From Rhodoferax sp. (lineage in GTDB: Bacteria > Pseudomonadota > Gammaproteobacteria > Burkholderiales > Burkholderiaceae_C), in the NCBI GenBank assembly GCA_017880985.1, contig JADGRK010000103.1:1-7911 (forward strand): 7,911 nt of DNA, in the 5' to 3' direction. Positions 1 to 7,216 of this stretch are shown here, piece after piece. The notes beneath the pieces are model-generated. The model made no database searches and was not told the DNA's origin. It worked only from the letters and a program-made list of their open reading frames with translations. Within the stretch, counting starts at the first letter, position 1; each line of letters opens with the position of its first letter. The translations under genes and the position numbers were made by a program.

Positions 1-230
1 TCGGGTTTTTCAGCCTCGATCAGCGCTTTGAGTTGCGCCGGATCACTCATGGTGATGGTGCGGGCGTGGTGTGCCACCTGCTGACCCGGGGCGTTGTCGT
101 AGCGGTCCACTGCAATGGTTTCGACACCCAGGCGCTGCAGCGCGATCAGCACCTCTTTGCCGAGTTCGCCGCTGCCCAGCAGCATGACTCTGGTGGCGTG
201 GTGAGAAAGAGGCGTGCCGAGTGTGGTCAT
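1..230 (-). CDS. purT: PurT, formate-dependent phosphoribosylglycinamide formyltransferase (N-terminal part, runs off left edge)
   Basis: PurT uses formate and ATP to convert GAR to formyl-GAR in cytosolic purine synthesis. It is the folate-independent alternative to PurN. Only the first 76 codons are visible. They begin MTTLGTPLS and contain the conserved N-terminal pre-ATP-grasp segment: VMLLGSGELGKEV at about residues 15-27, then AVDRYDNAPGQQVAHHA at about 40-56. Both closely match my memory of E. coli PurT. The start at base 230 is supported by alignment of MTTLGTPL with the E. coli N-terminus (MTLLGTAL). No strong Shine-Dalgarno is visible upstream. The ATP-grasp catalytic domain lies outside the window, so integrity cannot be judged. 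The gene is divergent from the NodI-like gene across a 90-base spacer. Confidence 0.93.
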   Translation of the reverse strand, partial: MTTLGTPLSHHATRVMLLGSGELGKEVLIALQRLGVETIAVDRYDNAPGQQVAHHARTITMSDPAQLKALIEAEKP

Positions 231-320
231 GAAGTGTGCGCGTTACCGCGTCCAAAGAATCAGAAGAAAGTGGGGACGCTGGCTGCCAGACCCCGCCGGC
301 CATGGGTCACAATCTGCACC
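231..320. promoter_or_regulatory. Divergent spacer between purT and nodI
   Basis: This 90-base spacer must hold the 5' signals of both purT (minus) and the NodI-like gene (plus). I see no convincing -35/-10 pair for either direction. The only visible symmetry is a short dyad, CGCG-TTAC-CGCG, at 239-250, close to the purT start. It is too short and too GC-rich to interpret with confidence. The plus-strand ORF of the ATPase stays open upstream through this spacer into purT. That read-through is antisense and is not taken as coding. Confidence 0.35.
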
Positions 321-1262
<942 letters not shown>

Positions 1263-1263
1263 T

Positions 1264-2100
1264 ATGCAGAACCAAACCATCACCCAAACAAGCACCGCCA
1301 CCAGCGCCCAAAGCGTCTGGCGTGCACCCGAACTCTCGATGCGCTGGTGGCCGGTCTTCCTGCGCAACCTGCTGGTCTGGCGCAAGCTGGCGATTCCCAG
1401 TCTGGTGGGCAACATTGCCGAGCCGCTGATGTGGCTGGTCGCGTTTGGCTATGGCATGGGTGCGCTGGTGGGCAAAATCACGGTCGATGGCGTGCCGGTG
1501 CCCTACATCCTGTTTCTGGCCAGCGGCTCGATCTGCATGAGCGCCATGAACGCCGCCAGCTTTGAGGCGCTGTACTCGGCGTTTTCCCGCATGCACGTGC
1601 AAAAAACCTGGGACGGCATCATGAACGCCCCGGTCAATCTGGACGACATCGTGCTGGCCGAGATGCTGTGGGCGGCGTTCAAGGCCGTGTTCACGGTGAC
1701 CGCGATTCTGGGCGTGATGCTGGCCCTGGGCATCAGCTACAGCCCCAAATTGCTGGTGGCCTGGCCGGTGTTGCTGGGCGTCGGCATCACCTTCAGCTGC
1801 ATCGCGCTGATCTTCAACGCACTGGCCCAGGGCTACGACTTCTTCACCTATTACTTCACGCTGTTTCTGACGCCCATGATGTTTTTGAGCGGCATCTTTT
1901 TCCCGCTGGAACAATTGCCGGTGGTGGTGCGTGCGGTGTCGCAATGGCTGCCGCTGACCAACGCCGTCGAGCTGGTGCGGCCCCTGTTCATGGACCAGTG
2001 GCCAGCCCAGGTGCTGCGGCCAGTGGCGGTGCTGGTGGCTTACACCGTGGGCGGCTTCTGGCTGGCGCTGGCGCTGACGCGCAAGCGGTTTCGGGGGTGA
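1264..2100 (+). CDS. nodJ: NodJ-like ABC-2 type permease
   Basis: This is the membrane subunit partnering the upstream ATPase, 278 residues, close to the usual NodJ size of about 260-280. A hydrophilic, Thr/Ser/Gln-rich N-terminus of about 40 residues is followed by roughly six hydrophobic segments, near residues 53-69, 82-100, 138-158, 164-186, 196-213 and 250-272. The conserved ABC-2 permease region is visible as FLTPMMFLSGIFFPLEQLP (about 201-219), followed by WLPLTNAVELVRPL (about 228-241). This places it with the NodJ/DRA export permeases of the inner membrane. The start at 1264 is chosen over 1255 for ribosome-binding-site spacing. The cargo is unknown and cannot be inferred from sequence. 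A GST gene follows after 34 bases. Confidence 0.9.
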   Translation: MQNQTITQTSTATSAQSVWRAPELSMRWWPVFLRNLLVWRKLAIPSLVGNIAEPLMWLVAFGYGMGALVGKITVDGVPVPYILFLASGSICMSAMNAASFEALYSAFSRMHVQKTWDGIMNAPVNLDDIVLAEMLWAAFKAVFTVTAILGVMLALGISYSPKLLVAWPVLLGVGITFSCIALIFNALAQGYDFFTYYFTLFLTPMMFLSGIFFPLEQLPVVVRAVSQWLPLTNAVELVRPLFMDQWPAQVLRPVAVLVAYTVGGFWLALALTRKRFRG

Positions 2101-2134
2101 GGTGACAAGTTCAAATAGTTCATCAGGAGAACCC

Positions 2135-2773
2135 ATGGAACTCATAGGAATGCTCGATTCCCCCTACGTCCGCCGCGTGGCGATCTCATTGCAGTTGCTG
2201 GGCTTGCGCTTCGAGCACCAGTCGCTCTCGGTCTTCAGCACCTTCGCGCAGTTTCAGCAAATCAACCCGGTCGTCAAGGCGCCATCGCTGGTCTGCGATG
2301 ACGGCGAGGTGCTGATGGATTCGACGCTGATCCTTGAGTTTGCCGAGGCGCTGGCGGCGCCGCGCAAAAGCCTGATGCCCGCCGACAAGGCCGAGCGCCA
2401 GCATGCGCTGCGCGTCATCGGGCTGGCACTGGCCACCTGTGAGAAGAGCGTGCAGATCATCTACGAACGAAACTTGCGCCCGGTCGAAAAGCTGCATCAA
2501 CCCTGGGTAACGCGCGTCACCGGCCAACTGCTGGCGGCGTATGGAGCGCTTGAATCGGAGCTACAGCGACGGCCGCTGGCAAGCACCAGCACGGACATCA
2601 ATCAAGCCGGTGTCAGCGCGGCGGTGGCATGGCACTTCACCCAGCAGATGCTGCCCGAGATCGTGGCCGCAGAAAACTACCCGGCCTTGCGTGAGTTTTC
2701 GTCTCGTGTTGAAGCGCTGCCAGAGTTCACCGCTGCGCCGCACGGTGCCAGCACCTACCGCCATGCGGACTAA
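2135..2773 (+). CDS. Glutathione S-transferase-like protein
   Basis: The product is a 212-residue cytosolic protein of normal GST length. The N-terminal thioredoxin-like domain (about 1-75) shows LDSPYVRRVAI at 7-17, where Ser9-Pro10 lies in the position of the catalytic Ser/Cys of bacterial YibF/GstB-like GSTs. It also has the cis-proline VKAPSLV with Pro50, and the glutathione gamma-glutamyl-binding DST motif at 62-64. The rest is compatible with the all-helical C-terminal domain. The start at 2135 is supported by AGGAGA at 2125-2130. An alternative GTG at 2102 would add 11 unconserved residues. The 34-base gap after the permease suggests co-transcription. The function could be conjugation, reduction or only ligand binding. 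The substrate is unknown. Confidence 0.88.
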   Translation: MELIGMLDSPYVRRVAISLQLLGLRFEHQSLSVFSTFAQFQQINPVVKAPSLVCDDGEVLMDSTLILEFAEALAAPRKSLMPADKAERQHALRVIGLALATCEKSVQIIYERNLRPVEKLHQPWVTRVTGQLLAAYGALESELQRRPLASTSTDINQAGVSAAVAWHFTQQMLPEIVAAENYPALREFSSRVEALPEFTAAPHGASTYRHAD

Positions 2774-2804
2774 GCGTTTCTCATCCCCCAGTCAATCCGT
2801 CATT

Positions 2805-2821
2805 GCTACTGGTTTAGTAGC
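2805..2821. terminator. Small hairpin between convergent genes
   Basis: GCTACTGGTTTAGTAGC forms a perfect 6-bp stem with a 5-base loop. It sits in the 93-base spacer between the convergent GST and ATPase genes. No clean T-tract follows on either strand, so it would be at best a weak or factor-dependent bidirectional terminator. The position is suggestive but the evidence is modest. Confidence 0.3.
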
Positions 2822-2866
2822 GTCTTACGAATATGCGACGTGTGCTGTAGCCGTTTTCTATACAAA

Positions 2867-4042
2867 TTATTCAGCCAACTGGGCCACGGCGGTCAGCGGG
2901 TCCATCACCTCGATCCCATCGCGCATCGGATAAGGCGCGCCCACTGGCGCGACTACCAGCTTGCGCGTGGCGCCCACGTCGGCCGCGGCCAGATGGAAAC
3001 CTCTCGATACCGTAGGCGCTGACGAACGCTTGATTTCAATCACCCAGGTTTCGCCCTGACGCATCGTCAGCACCAGGTCGGCCTCGGCACCGTGCGCGGT
3101 CCGGTAGAAGCTGGCCTCGGCCTGCGGCGCGGCGGCAAGCAACTGTTCGATCACAAACCCTTCCCAACTGGCGCCGGCCACCGGGTGGCTCAGTACGGCC
3201 TCCAGATTCTCCAGGCCCAGCAGGGCATGCGCGATGCCGCTGTCACGCACATAGACCTTGGGCGCGCGCACCAGCCTCTTGCCGACATTGCCATGCCAGG
3301 CAGGCAGACGACGCACCAGCATCAAATCGCACAGGATATCGATGTAACGAGACACCGTCTGCCCGCTCACGGCCAGCGATGCAGCGAGTTGCGACTGGTT
3401 AAGCAAGCCGCCCTGTACATGGGCCAGCATGGTCCACAGGCGACGCAGTGTGGTGGCAGGCATGCGCGGGCCCAAAGCGGGGATGTCGCGCTCCAGATAG
3501 GTTGCAATGAATGCCTCGCGCCAGCGCAGGCTCTGTTCGTCCCCTTGCGCCAGCCAGGACAGCGGAAAACCACCGCGCACCCAGAGCGAATTGAGCGCAG
3601 TGCCCGAGGCGTCCGCTGGCAGCACTTCGCGGGCCTGAAAAGGCGTGAGTTCCAGTTGCGCAACCCGCCCCGCCAGACTCTCACTGGTTTGCTGCAGCAA
3701 CACACCTGTGGCAGAGCCGAGCAGCAGGAATTGCCCTGAAGTTTCACCGTCGCGACGACGAATATCAATGACACCACGCAACACAGCGAACAATTCGGGC
3801 ATCCGCTGCACCTCGTCCAGAATGACCAGCCGATTGCGCTGAGCCAGCAGGAAGGCTTCCGGGTCGTCCAGTTGCCGCTGGGCCGAGGGCAACTCCAGGT
3901 CAAGATAAACCGCATCGCCGCGCCGCGCCATTTCGGCCAAGGCCAAGGTGGTCTTGCCCGCCTGGCGCGGCCCGAGGAGCACCACGGCGGGAAACTGGCC
4001 GAGCAGCGCTACAAGCTGATGTTGAATAAGGCGAGGATTCAT
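2867..4042 (-). CDS. AAA_14 / DUF4143 family ATPase
   Basis: This 391-residue protein belongs to the widespread bacterial and archaeal family with an N-terminal AAA domain and a C-terminal DUF4143 domain. Walker A is GPRQAGKTT (24-32), Walker B is LVILDEVQ (72-79) and a sensor-like LLLGSAT spans 106-112. A family-typical YLERDI occurs at 182-187. A winged-helix-like segment follows (about 205-245, including LAASLAVSGQTVSRYIDIL). The C-terminal region has WEGFVIEQ (293-300), then AEADLVL (319-325) and VIEIKRS (334-340). The spacing of Glu/Asp322 and E336-x-K338 resembles a PD-(D/E)XK nuclease core. The start is fixed because an in-frame stop lies just upstream of the ATG. No strong ribosome binding site is seen. 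The role of the family is not established. The gene appears as a single transcription unit unrelated to its metabolic neighbours, consistent with an accessory insertion. Confidence 0.88.
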   Translation of the reverse strand: MNPRLIQHQLVALLGQFPAVVLLGPRQAGKTTLALAEMARRGDAVYLDLELPSAQRQLDDPEAFLLAQRNRLVILDEVQRMPELFAVLRGVIDIRRRDGETSGQFLLLGSATGVLLQQTSESLAGRVAQLELTPFQAREVLPADASGTALNSLWVRGGFPLSWLAQGDEQSLRWREAFIATYLERDIPALGPRMPATTLRRLWTMLAHVQGGLLNQSQLAASLAVSGQTVSRYIDILCDLMLVRRLPAWHGNVGKRLVRAPKVYVRDSGIAHALLGLENLEAVLSHPVAGASWEGFVIEQLLAAAPQAEASFYRTAHGAEADLVLTMRQGETWVIEIKRSSAPTVSRGFHLAAADVGATRKLVVAPVGAPYPMRDGIEVMDPLTAVAQLAE

Positions 4043-4092
4043 CCGTGTAATTTACCATTTCCATGGAACATTTGCACGGTTATTAGAATTAC

Positions 4093-4141
4093 GTCACTCT
4101 ATTGCTGCACGGCCTGCTCATCGCGCCTGAACGAGAGTGAC
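4093..4141. repeat. Perfect 8-bp inverted repeat with 33-base spacer
   Basis: GTCACTCT at 4093-4100 is perfectly complementary to AGAGTGAC at 4134-4141. The repeat lies roughly 50-100 bases upstream of the ATPase start. The interior also has a short GGC...GCC pairing that could extend a folded structure. It could be paired operator half-sites, a structured leader or a remnant of a small element. No target-site duplication was recognised around it. Confidence 0.45.
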
Positions 4142-4221
4142 TGCAACTTGGCTGGGTCGGTGAGACTTTGAGTGCGAATAGTAGTTCTTTTAACCGCCAC
4201 ACCCACGGCTTACAGACACAC

Positions 4222-4240
4222 GCACCACGTAACCGGGTGC
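4222..4240 (-). terminator. Hairpin after the hydroxylase operon
   Basis: On the minus strand, GCACC and GGTGC are separated by 9 bases. They form a 5-bp stem about 20 bases past the stop of the large-subunit gene. There is no U-tract directly after it, so intrinsic termination is doubtful. It is listed only as the best candidate for the 3' end of the operon. Confidence 0.22.
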
Positions 4241-4259
4241 CATGCGTAGCTCTAAACCA

Positions 4260-6524
4260 TCAACTCCAGGTCAGATCGGCGCGGCTGAGCGGCAGTTGAC
4301 GCACGCGCTTGCCCGTGGCCGCAAAGATCGCATTGCAAACCGCCGGCGCCAGTGGCGGTAACGCGGGCTCGCCCAAGCCCGTGACCGGTTGGTCGGTTTT
4401 CAGAAAATGCACCTCGATCCGCGGCGGTACATCAGCGATACCGATTATTGGGTAGTCCGTGAAATTTTTCTGCACGATGCGCCCACGCTGGATGTCGAGT
4501 TCGGCAAACATCAGGGTGCCCAGACCGTCTATCACCGAGCCCTGCACCTGGTTTTCGGCGCCGCTGGGGTTGACGATTTGGGAGCCGATGTCCGACACCA
4601 CGACCACGCGATCCACCTTCAACGCGCCGGCCCGGGACACCGTGACCTCCGCCACCTCGGCGATGTAGCCGCGGTGGCTGAAGTGAAATGCGATGCCCTG
4701 GCCCTGGCCGCGCGGGAATTTCTTGCGGCCCCAGTCGGCCTTTTGCGCCACCTCGGTCAGCACGCGCCGCATGCGCCCGACGTTGTAGGGCACGCCGCGC
4801 TCACCGGTGCCCGCCAAAACATCCTGTTTGCCCAACAACTCCAGCCGGAACTCCAGCGGATCGCGACCGGCTGCGTGCGCCAGCTCGTCAATGAAGCTGT
4901 GAAACACCCAGGCAAACACATTGCTGCCCGGCGCGCGCCACGGGCCCATCGGAATGCCGCATTCCATCGGCGTCTGCTCCAGCAGGCAATTGGCCACCCA
5001 GCGGCCCGGAAACTCGTCACCCGAGAGGCTGGCGCCGCTACCAGGCTGCAACACCGATTTGCCATCGCGCACGACGCGGTTGGCAAAGGTGACAAAGTGG
5101 TTGTGCCAGGCGGTCAGTTTGCCCTTCGCATCGAGCGCACCGCGCAAGAAGTGAAAACCGCCGGCGCGGAAGTGGTCATGGCGCAGGTCATCTTCACGCG
5201 ACCAGGTGAGCTTGACCGGCGCGCTGAGCCGCTGCGCGATCGCGGCTGCCTCGACAATATAGTCAGCACTAAGGCGCCGACCAAAGCCGCCACCGCTGCG
5301 CGTGATATGCAGCGTGATCTTGTCCCTGGGCACGCCCAGGGTGCTGGACACCAGGTTCTGACCGGCCGCCGGGTTCTGGGTTGGTGCCCAGATTTCGAGG
5401 GCGCCATCGTGAAACCAGGCGCTACAGTTTTGCGGCTCGATGCTGGCATGCGAGATGAAGGGATAACTGTAGGCGGCTTCCAGCGTTTTCGCGGCGACAG
5501 CGAAGGCGGCAGGCGGGTCGCCGTCCTTGCGCAACTGCACGCTGCCGGGCTGTCTGGAGAGCGTTTGCGCTTGCGCCACAAAACCATCCCAGCTTTCGTT
5601 GACCACCCGGCCTTCGTCCCAGCTCACCTTGAGTTGCCGGCGGGCGCTGAAGGCCGCCCAGGTCGATTCGGCGACGATCGCAACACCCGGCATCAGCCCG
5701 TTGAGATTCGTGCTCCCCTCGATGACGAAGGCATCCCTAACGCCCGGCAGAGCCTTGATCGCATCCAGGTTGGCGCTGATGACTTTGCCGCCAAAGGCCG
5801 GACACTTCTCAAACACCGCGTACAGCATGCCGGGCAATCGCACATCAAGGCCAAACAAGGGTTTGCCAGTGACGATCGCCAGGTTGTCGACGCCACCGAT
5901 GCGCGTGCCCAGAAGCTTGTAATTCCGCGGATCCTTGAGCTTGACGGCGTCGGCCGCAGGCACCGGCAGCGCCGCGGCTTTGCTTGCAAGTTCTGCGTAG
6001 CTCAAGGTCTTTTGGGTCGCGGCATGGTGCACGGCCGAGTTTGCGGCTACGCATTCTTCCACCGGAACCTGCCAGATTTGTGCGGCGGCCTGCACGAGCA
6101 TGGTGCGCGCCGTGGCACCCAGCCGCAGGAAATTGTTGTAATTGTTCGGCGTTGAGGTGGAGCCGCCAGCACTCTGACCGCCATAGGCCGGGTCCAAATC
6201 GCCCTGGACAATGCGCACGTCTTTCCAGTCGACCTCCAGTTCCTCGGCGATAACCATCGGCAGCGACGTCTTGATGCCCTGGCCGATCTCAGGCTGCTTG
6301 GAGACCAGGGTGACGACGCCAAGCGGCGAAATACTGATGAATGCATTCGGCTTGAATCCGGCGACGCTGTTCAGGCTGGCGGGCTTGCCGACCGCGTCAG
6401 CCGCACCTGCGGGCTGCAAGTAAATCCCCAACAGCAGGCTGCCGCTGCCAACGGCCGACTGGCGCAAGAAGGTACGACGGTCCAGGCCTTGCACCGGCGC
6501 GGGAAGTTCATGGAACTGTTTCAT
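4260..6524 (-). CDS. Molybdopterin-binding large subunit of an IorB-type periplasmic oxidoreductase
   Basis: This is the catalytic subunit of a xanthine-oxidase-family molybdenum hydroxylase, 754 residues, close to the usual isoquinoline 1-oxidoreductase beta length. A Tat signal is clear: DRRTFLRQS at 15-23, then a hydrophobic stretch to about residue 41 ending QPAGA. Cofactor-binding motifs include GQGIKTSLPM (81-90), the repeat-like GGQSAGGSTST (115-125), GGGFGRR (411-417), WRAPGSN (529-535) and QGSVIDGLGT (661-670). The catalytic base is Glu719 in GLGEPALPPLAP, the form typical of IorB-like rather than classic xanthine dehydrogenase proteins. It overlaps the small-subunit gene by 4 bases (ATGA), with a good AAGGGG ribosome site just upstream, so the two are translationally coupled. 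The enzyme would hydroxylate a heterocycle or oxidise an aldehyde in the periplasm. The substrate cannot be deduced from sequence. No cytochrome subunit or XdhC-type maturation gene is visible in the window. Confidence 0.9.
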   Translation of the reverse strand: MKQFHELPAPVQGLDRRTFLRQSAVGSGSLLLGIYLQPAGAADAVGKPASLNSVAGFKPNAFISISPLGVVTLVSKQPEIGQGIKTSLPMVIAEELEVDWKDVRIVQGDLDPAYGGQSAGGSTSTPNNYNNFLRLGATARTMLVQAAAQIWQVPVEECVAANSAVHHAATQKTLSYAELASKAAALPVPAADAVKLKDPRNYKLLGTRIGGVDNLAIVTGKPLFGLDVRLPGMLYAVFEKCPAFGGKVISANLDAIKALPGVRDAFVIEGSTNLNGLMPGVAIVAESTWAAFSARRQLKVSWDEGRVVNESWDGFVAQAQTLSRQPGSVQLRKDGDPPAAFAVAAKTLEAAYSYPFISHASIEPQNCSAWFHDGALEIWAPTQNPAAGQNLVSSTLGVPRDKITLHITRSGGGFGRRLSADYIVEAAAIAQRLSAPVKLTWSREDDLRHDHFRAGGFHFLRGALDAKGKLTAWHNHFVTFANRVVRDGKSVLQPGSGASLSGDEFPGRWVANCLLEQTPMECGIPMGPWRAPGSNVFAWVFHSFIDELAHAAGRDPLEFRLELLGKQDVLAGTGERGVPYNVGRMRRVLTEVAQKADWGRKKFPRGQGQGIAFHFSHRGYIAEVAEVTVSRAGALKVDRVVVVSDIGSQIVNPSGAENQVQGSVIDGLGTLMFAELDIQRGRIVQKNFTDYPIIGIADVPPRIEVHFLKTDQPVTGLGEPALPPLAPAVCNAIFAATGKRVRQLPLSRADLTWS

Positions 6525-7000
6525 GTGCGCCCCTTCTTGCTGCCCGCAATTTCAGCGGCACGGTGAATGCCGGCGCGAATACGCAAATAGGTGGCGCAGC
6601 GGCACAGGTTGCCGGCCATGGCATCATCAATTTCGGCATCGGTCGGGTTGGCGTTCTCCTTGAGCAGCGCCGCCGCCGTCATGATCTGCCCGCTCTGGCA
6701 GTAGCCGCACTGCGGCACATCGAGTTCCTGCCATGCGGTCTGCAAAGGGTGAGCACCCCGGGGATCCAGGCCCTCGATGGTGACGACCTGTTTGCGCCCC
6801 ACGGTGGACACCGGTGTCATGCAGGCACGCGTCGGCACGCCATTGAGGTGCACCACGCAGGCGCCGCAGCTGCCGACGCCACAGCCAAACTTGGTTCCTG
6901 GCAAATCAAGACTGTCGCGCAAGACCCAGAGCAAGGGGGTCTCTGGCGCCGCTTCAACCTGACGCGCCACGCCATTGACGTTCAGCAAATATTGACTCAT
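6521..7000 (-). CDS. 2Fe-2S small subunit of the IorA-type oxidoreductase
   Basis: This is the electron-transfer subunit of the molybdenum hydroxylase, 159 residues, normal for IorA/CoxS-like proteins. The N-terminal plant-type ferredoxin domain has Cys40, Cys45, Cys48 (CGVGSCGAC) and Cys60. The C-terminal four-helix domain has the second cluster, Cys98 and Cys101 (CGYC) and Cys133 and Cys135 (CRC, in GNLCRCATYLRIRAGI). All eight ligands are present. There is no signal peptide, so it would be exported folded with the Tat-tagged large subunit. The frame is open upstream to 7144, but the start at 7000 (MSQYLLNVNG) matches the family N-terminus. GGGAG lies about 11 bases ahead and AAGG 2 bases ahead. 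It is the first gene of the operon. Confidence 0.92.
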   Translation of the reverse strand: MSQYLLNVNGVARQVEAAPETPLLWVLRDSLDLPGTKFGCGVGSCGACVVHLNGVPTRACMTPVSTVGRKQVVTIEGLDPRGAHPLQTAWQELDVPQCGYCQSGQIMTAAALLKENANPTDAEIDDAMAGNLCRCATYLRIRAGIHRAAEIAGSKKGRT

Positions 7001-7061
7001 CGCCTTACAGTTCTCCCATGGAATGAAGAAAACGCCACCCATCTGTGTGATGGACTTGAAA

Positions 7062-7079
7062 CTACAAAAGAAACTGTAG
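7062..7079. promoter_or_regulatory. Putative operator dyad
   Basis: CTACA (7062-7066) and TGTAG (7075-7079) form a perfect inverted repeat with an 8-base spacer. It overlaps the proposed -10 of the hydroxylase operon. Superimposed on it is a direct repeat of GAAACT at 7058-7063 and 7070-7075, 12 bases apart. The position fits a repressor or regulator site. The regulator is not in the window. Confidence 0.35.
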
Positions 7080-7101
7080 CACTGAAGACCAATCTGAACA
7101 A
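7073..7101 (-). promoter_or_regulatory. Candidate sigma-70 promoter for the hydroxylase operon
   Basis: Reading the minus strand, TTGTTC (complement of 7096-7101) is followed after 17 bases by TACAGT (complement of 7073-7078). A TGC triplet just before the -10 gives an extended -10 form. Transcription would begin near 7066, giving a leader of about 65 bases before the small-subunit start. The hexamers are imperfect, but spacing and position are good. Confidence 0.4.
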
Positions 7102-7169
7102 CCGCCAAACCGCAAGTCCCTTTAAGTGCTCGTGCTTGGGCCAATGCTTTTTTTCGGTGGGCCCCGTTC

Positions 7170-7178
7170 TGCTATTCT
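7170..7178 (+). promoter_or_regulatory. Candidate extended -10 promoter for the SDR remnant / RraA unit
   Basis: TGCTATTCT fits an extended -10 (TGn followed by a 4/6 match to TATAAT). It lies about 39 bases ahead of the SDR start codon. A T-rich stretch at 7148-7154 sits where a poor -35 would be. With the minus-strand promoter it would make the 7001-7216 spacer a back-to-back divergent control region. Confidence 0.35.
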
Positions 7179-7205
7179 GGCGATCCTGCTTAACGCAATC
7201 AAGAC

Positions 7206-7210
7206 GGAGA
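7206..7210 (+). promoter_or_regulatory. Ribosome binding site of the SDR remnant
   Basis: GGAGA is spaced 6 bases from the ATG at 7217, which is near ideal. Its preservation shows that the start region of the deleted dehydrogenase gene is still intact and probably still translated. Confidence 0.6.
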
Positions 7211-7216
7211 AAAACA

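Larger units (their letters stand above)
4043..4259. other. 217-base spacer upstream of the AAA ATPase
   Basis: No gene is supported here. The spacer separates the stop of the molybdenum hydroxylase large subunit from the start of the ATPase, both on the minus strand. It looks less GC-rich than the flanking genes. It contains an 8-bp inverted repeat (4093-4141) and a short hairpin (4222-4240), listed separately. An A/T-rich stretch about 35-60 bases ahead of the ATPase start, reading TAATTCTAATAA on the minus strand, could supply a -10 element. I cannot pair it with a convincing -35. Confidence 0.4.
7001..7216. other. Divergent control region between hydroxylase operon and SDR/RraA unit
   Basis: These 216 bases hold no supported gene. 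They contain the two back-to-back promoter candidates, the CTACA/TGTAG dyad and the GAAACT direct repeat listed separately. Open frames crossing it from both sides show no family resemblance and are taken as read-through. Shared control of the two divergent units is plausible but inferred. Confidence 0.5.

Noticed and set aside
33..320. N-terminal extension of the NodI-like frame by 96 codons
   Set aside because: It runs antisense to purT and has no ABC-type sequence. The ATG at 321 gives the normal family N-terminus.
2060..2082. Short GCTGGC tandem near the end of the permease gene
   Set aside because: Codon repetition encoding LALAL in the last membrane helix explains it; it is not an independent repeat element.
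2541..2933. 130-codon plus-strand frame across the GST 3' end and spacer
   Set aside because: It is out of frame with the GST and shows no recognisable motif. It is also not preceded by a clear ribosome binding site.
3092..3739. 215-codon plus-strand frame inside the AAA ATPase gene
   Set aside because: It is an antisense shadow of a well-supported gene, with low-complexity Gln/Arg/His-rich composition and no motif.
4389..6155. 588-codon open frame on the plus strand opposite the large-subunit gene
   Set aside because: It is antisense to a gene with unambiguous family motifs. Its product is rich in His, Arg and Ala without recognisable domains, and such long antisense frames are normal in GC-rich coding DNA.
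7001..7144. 48-residue upstream extension of the Fe-S small subunit
   Set aside because: The extension lacks family similarity and crosses the proposed promoter. MSQYLLNVNG at 7000 aligns with the normal ferredoxin-domain start.
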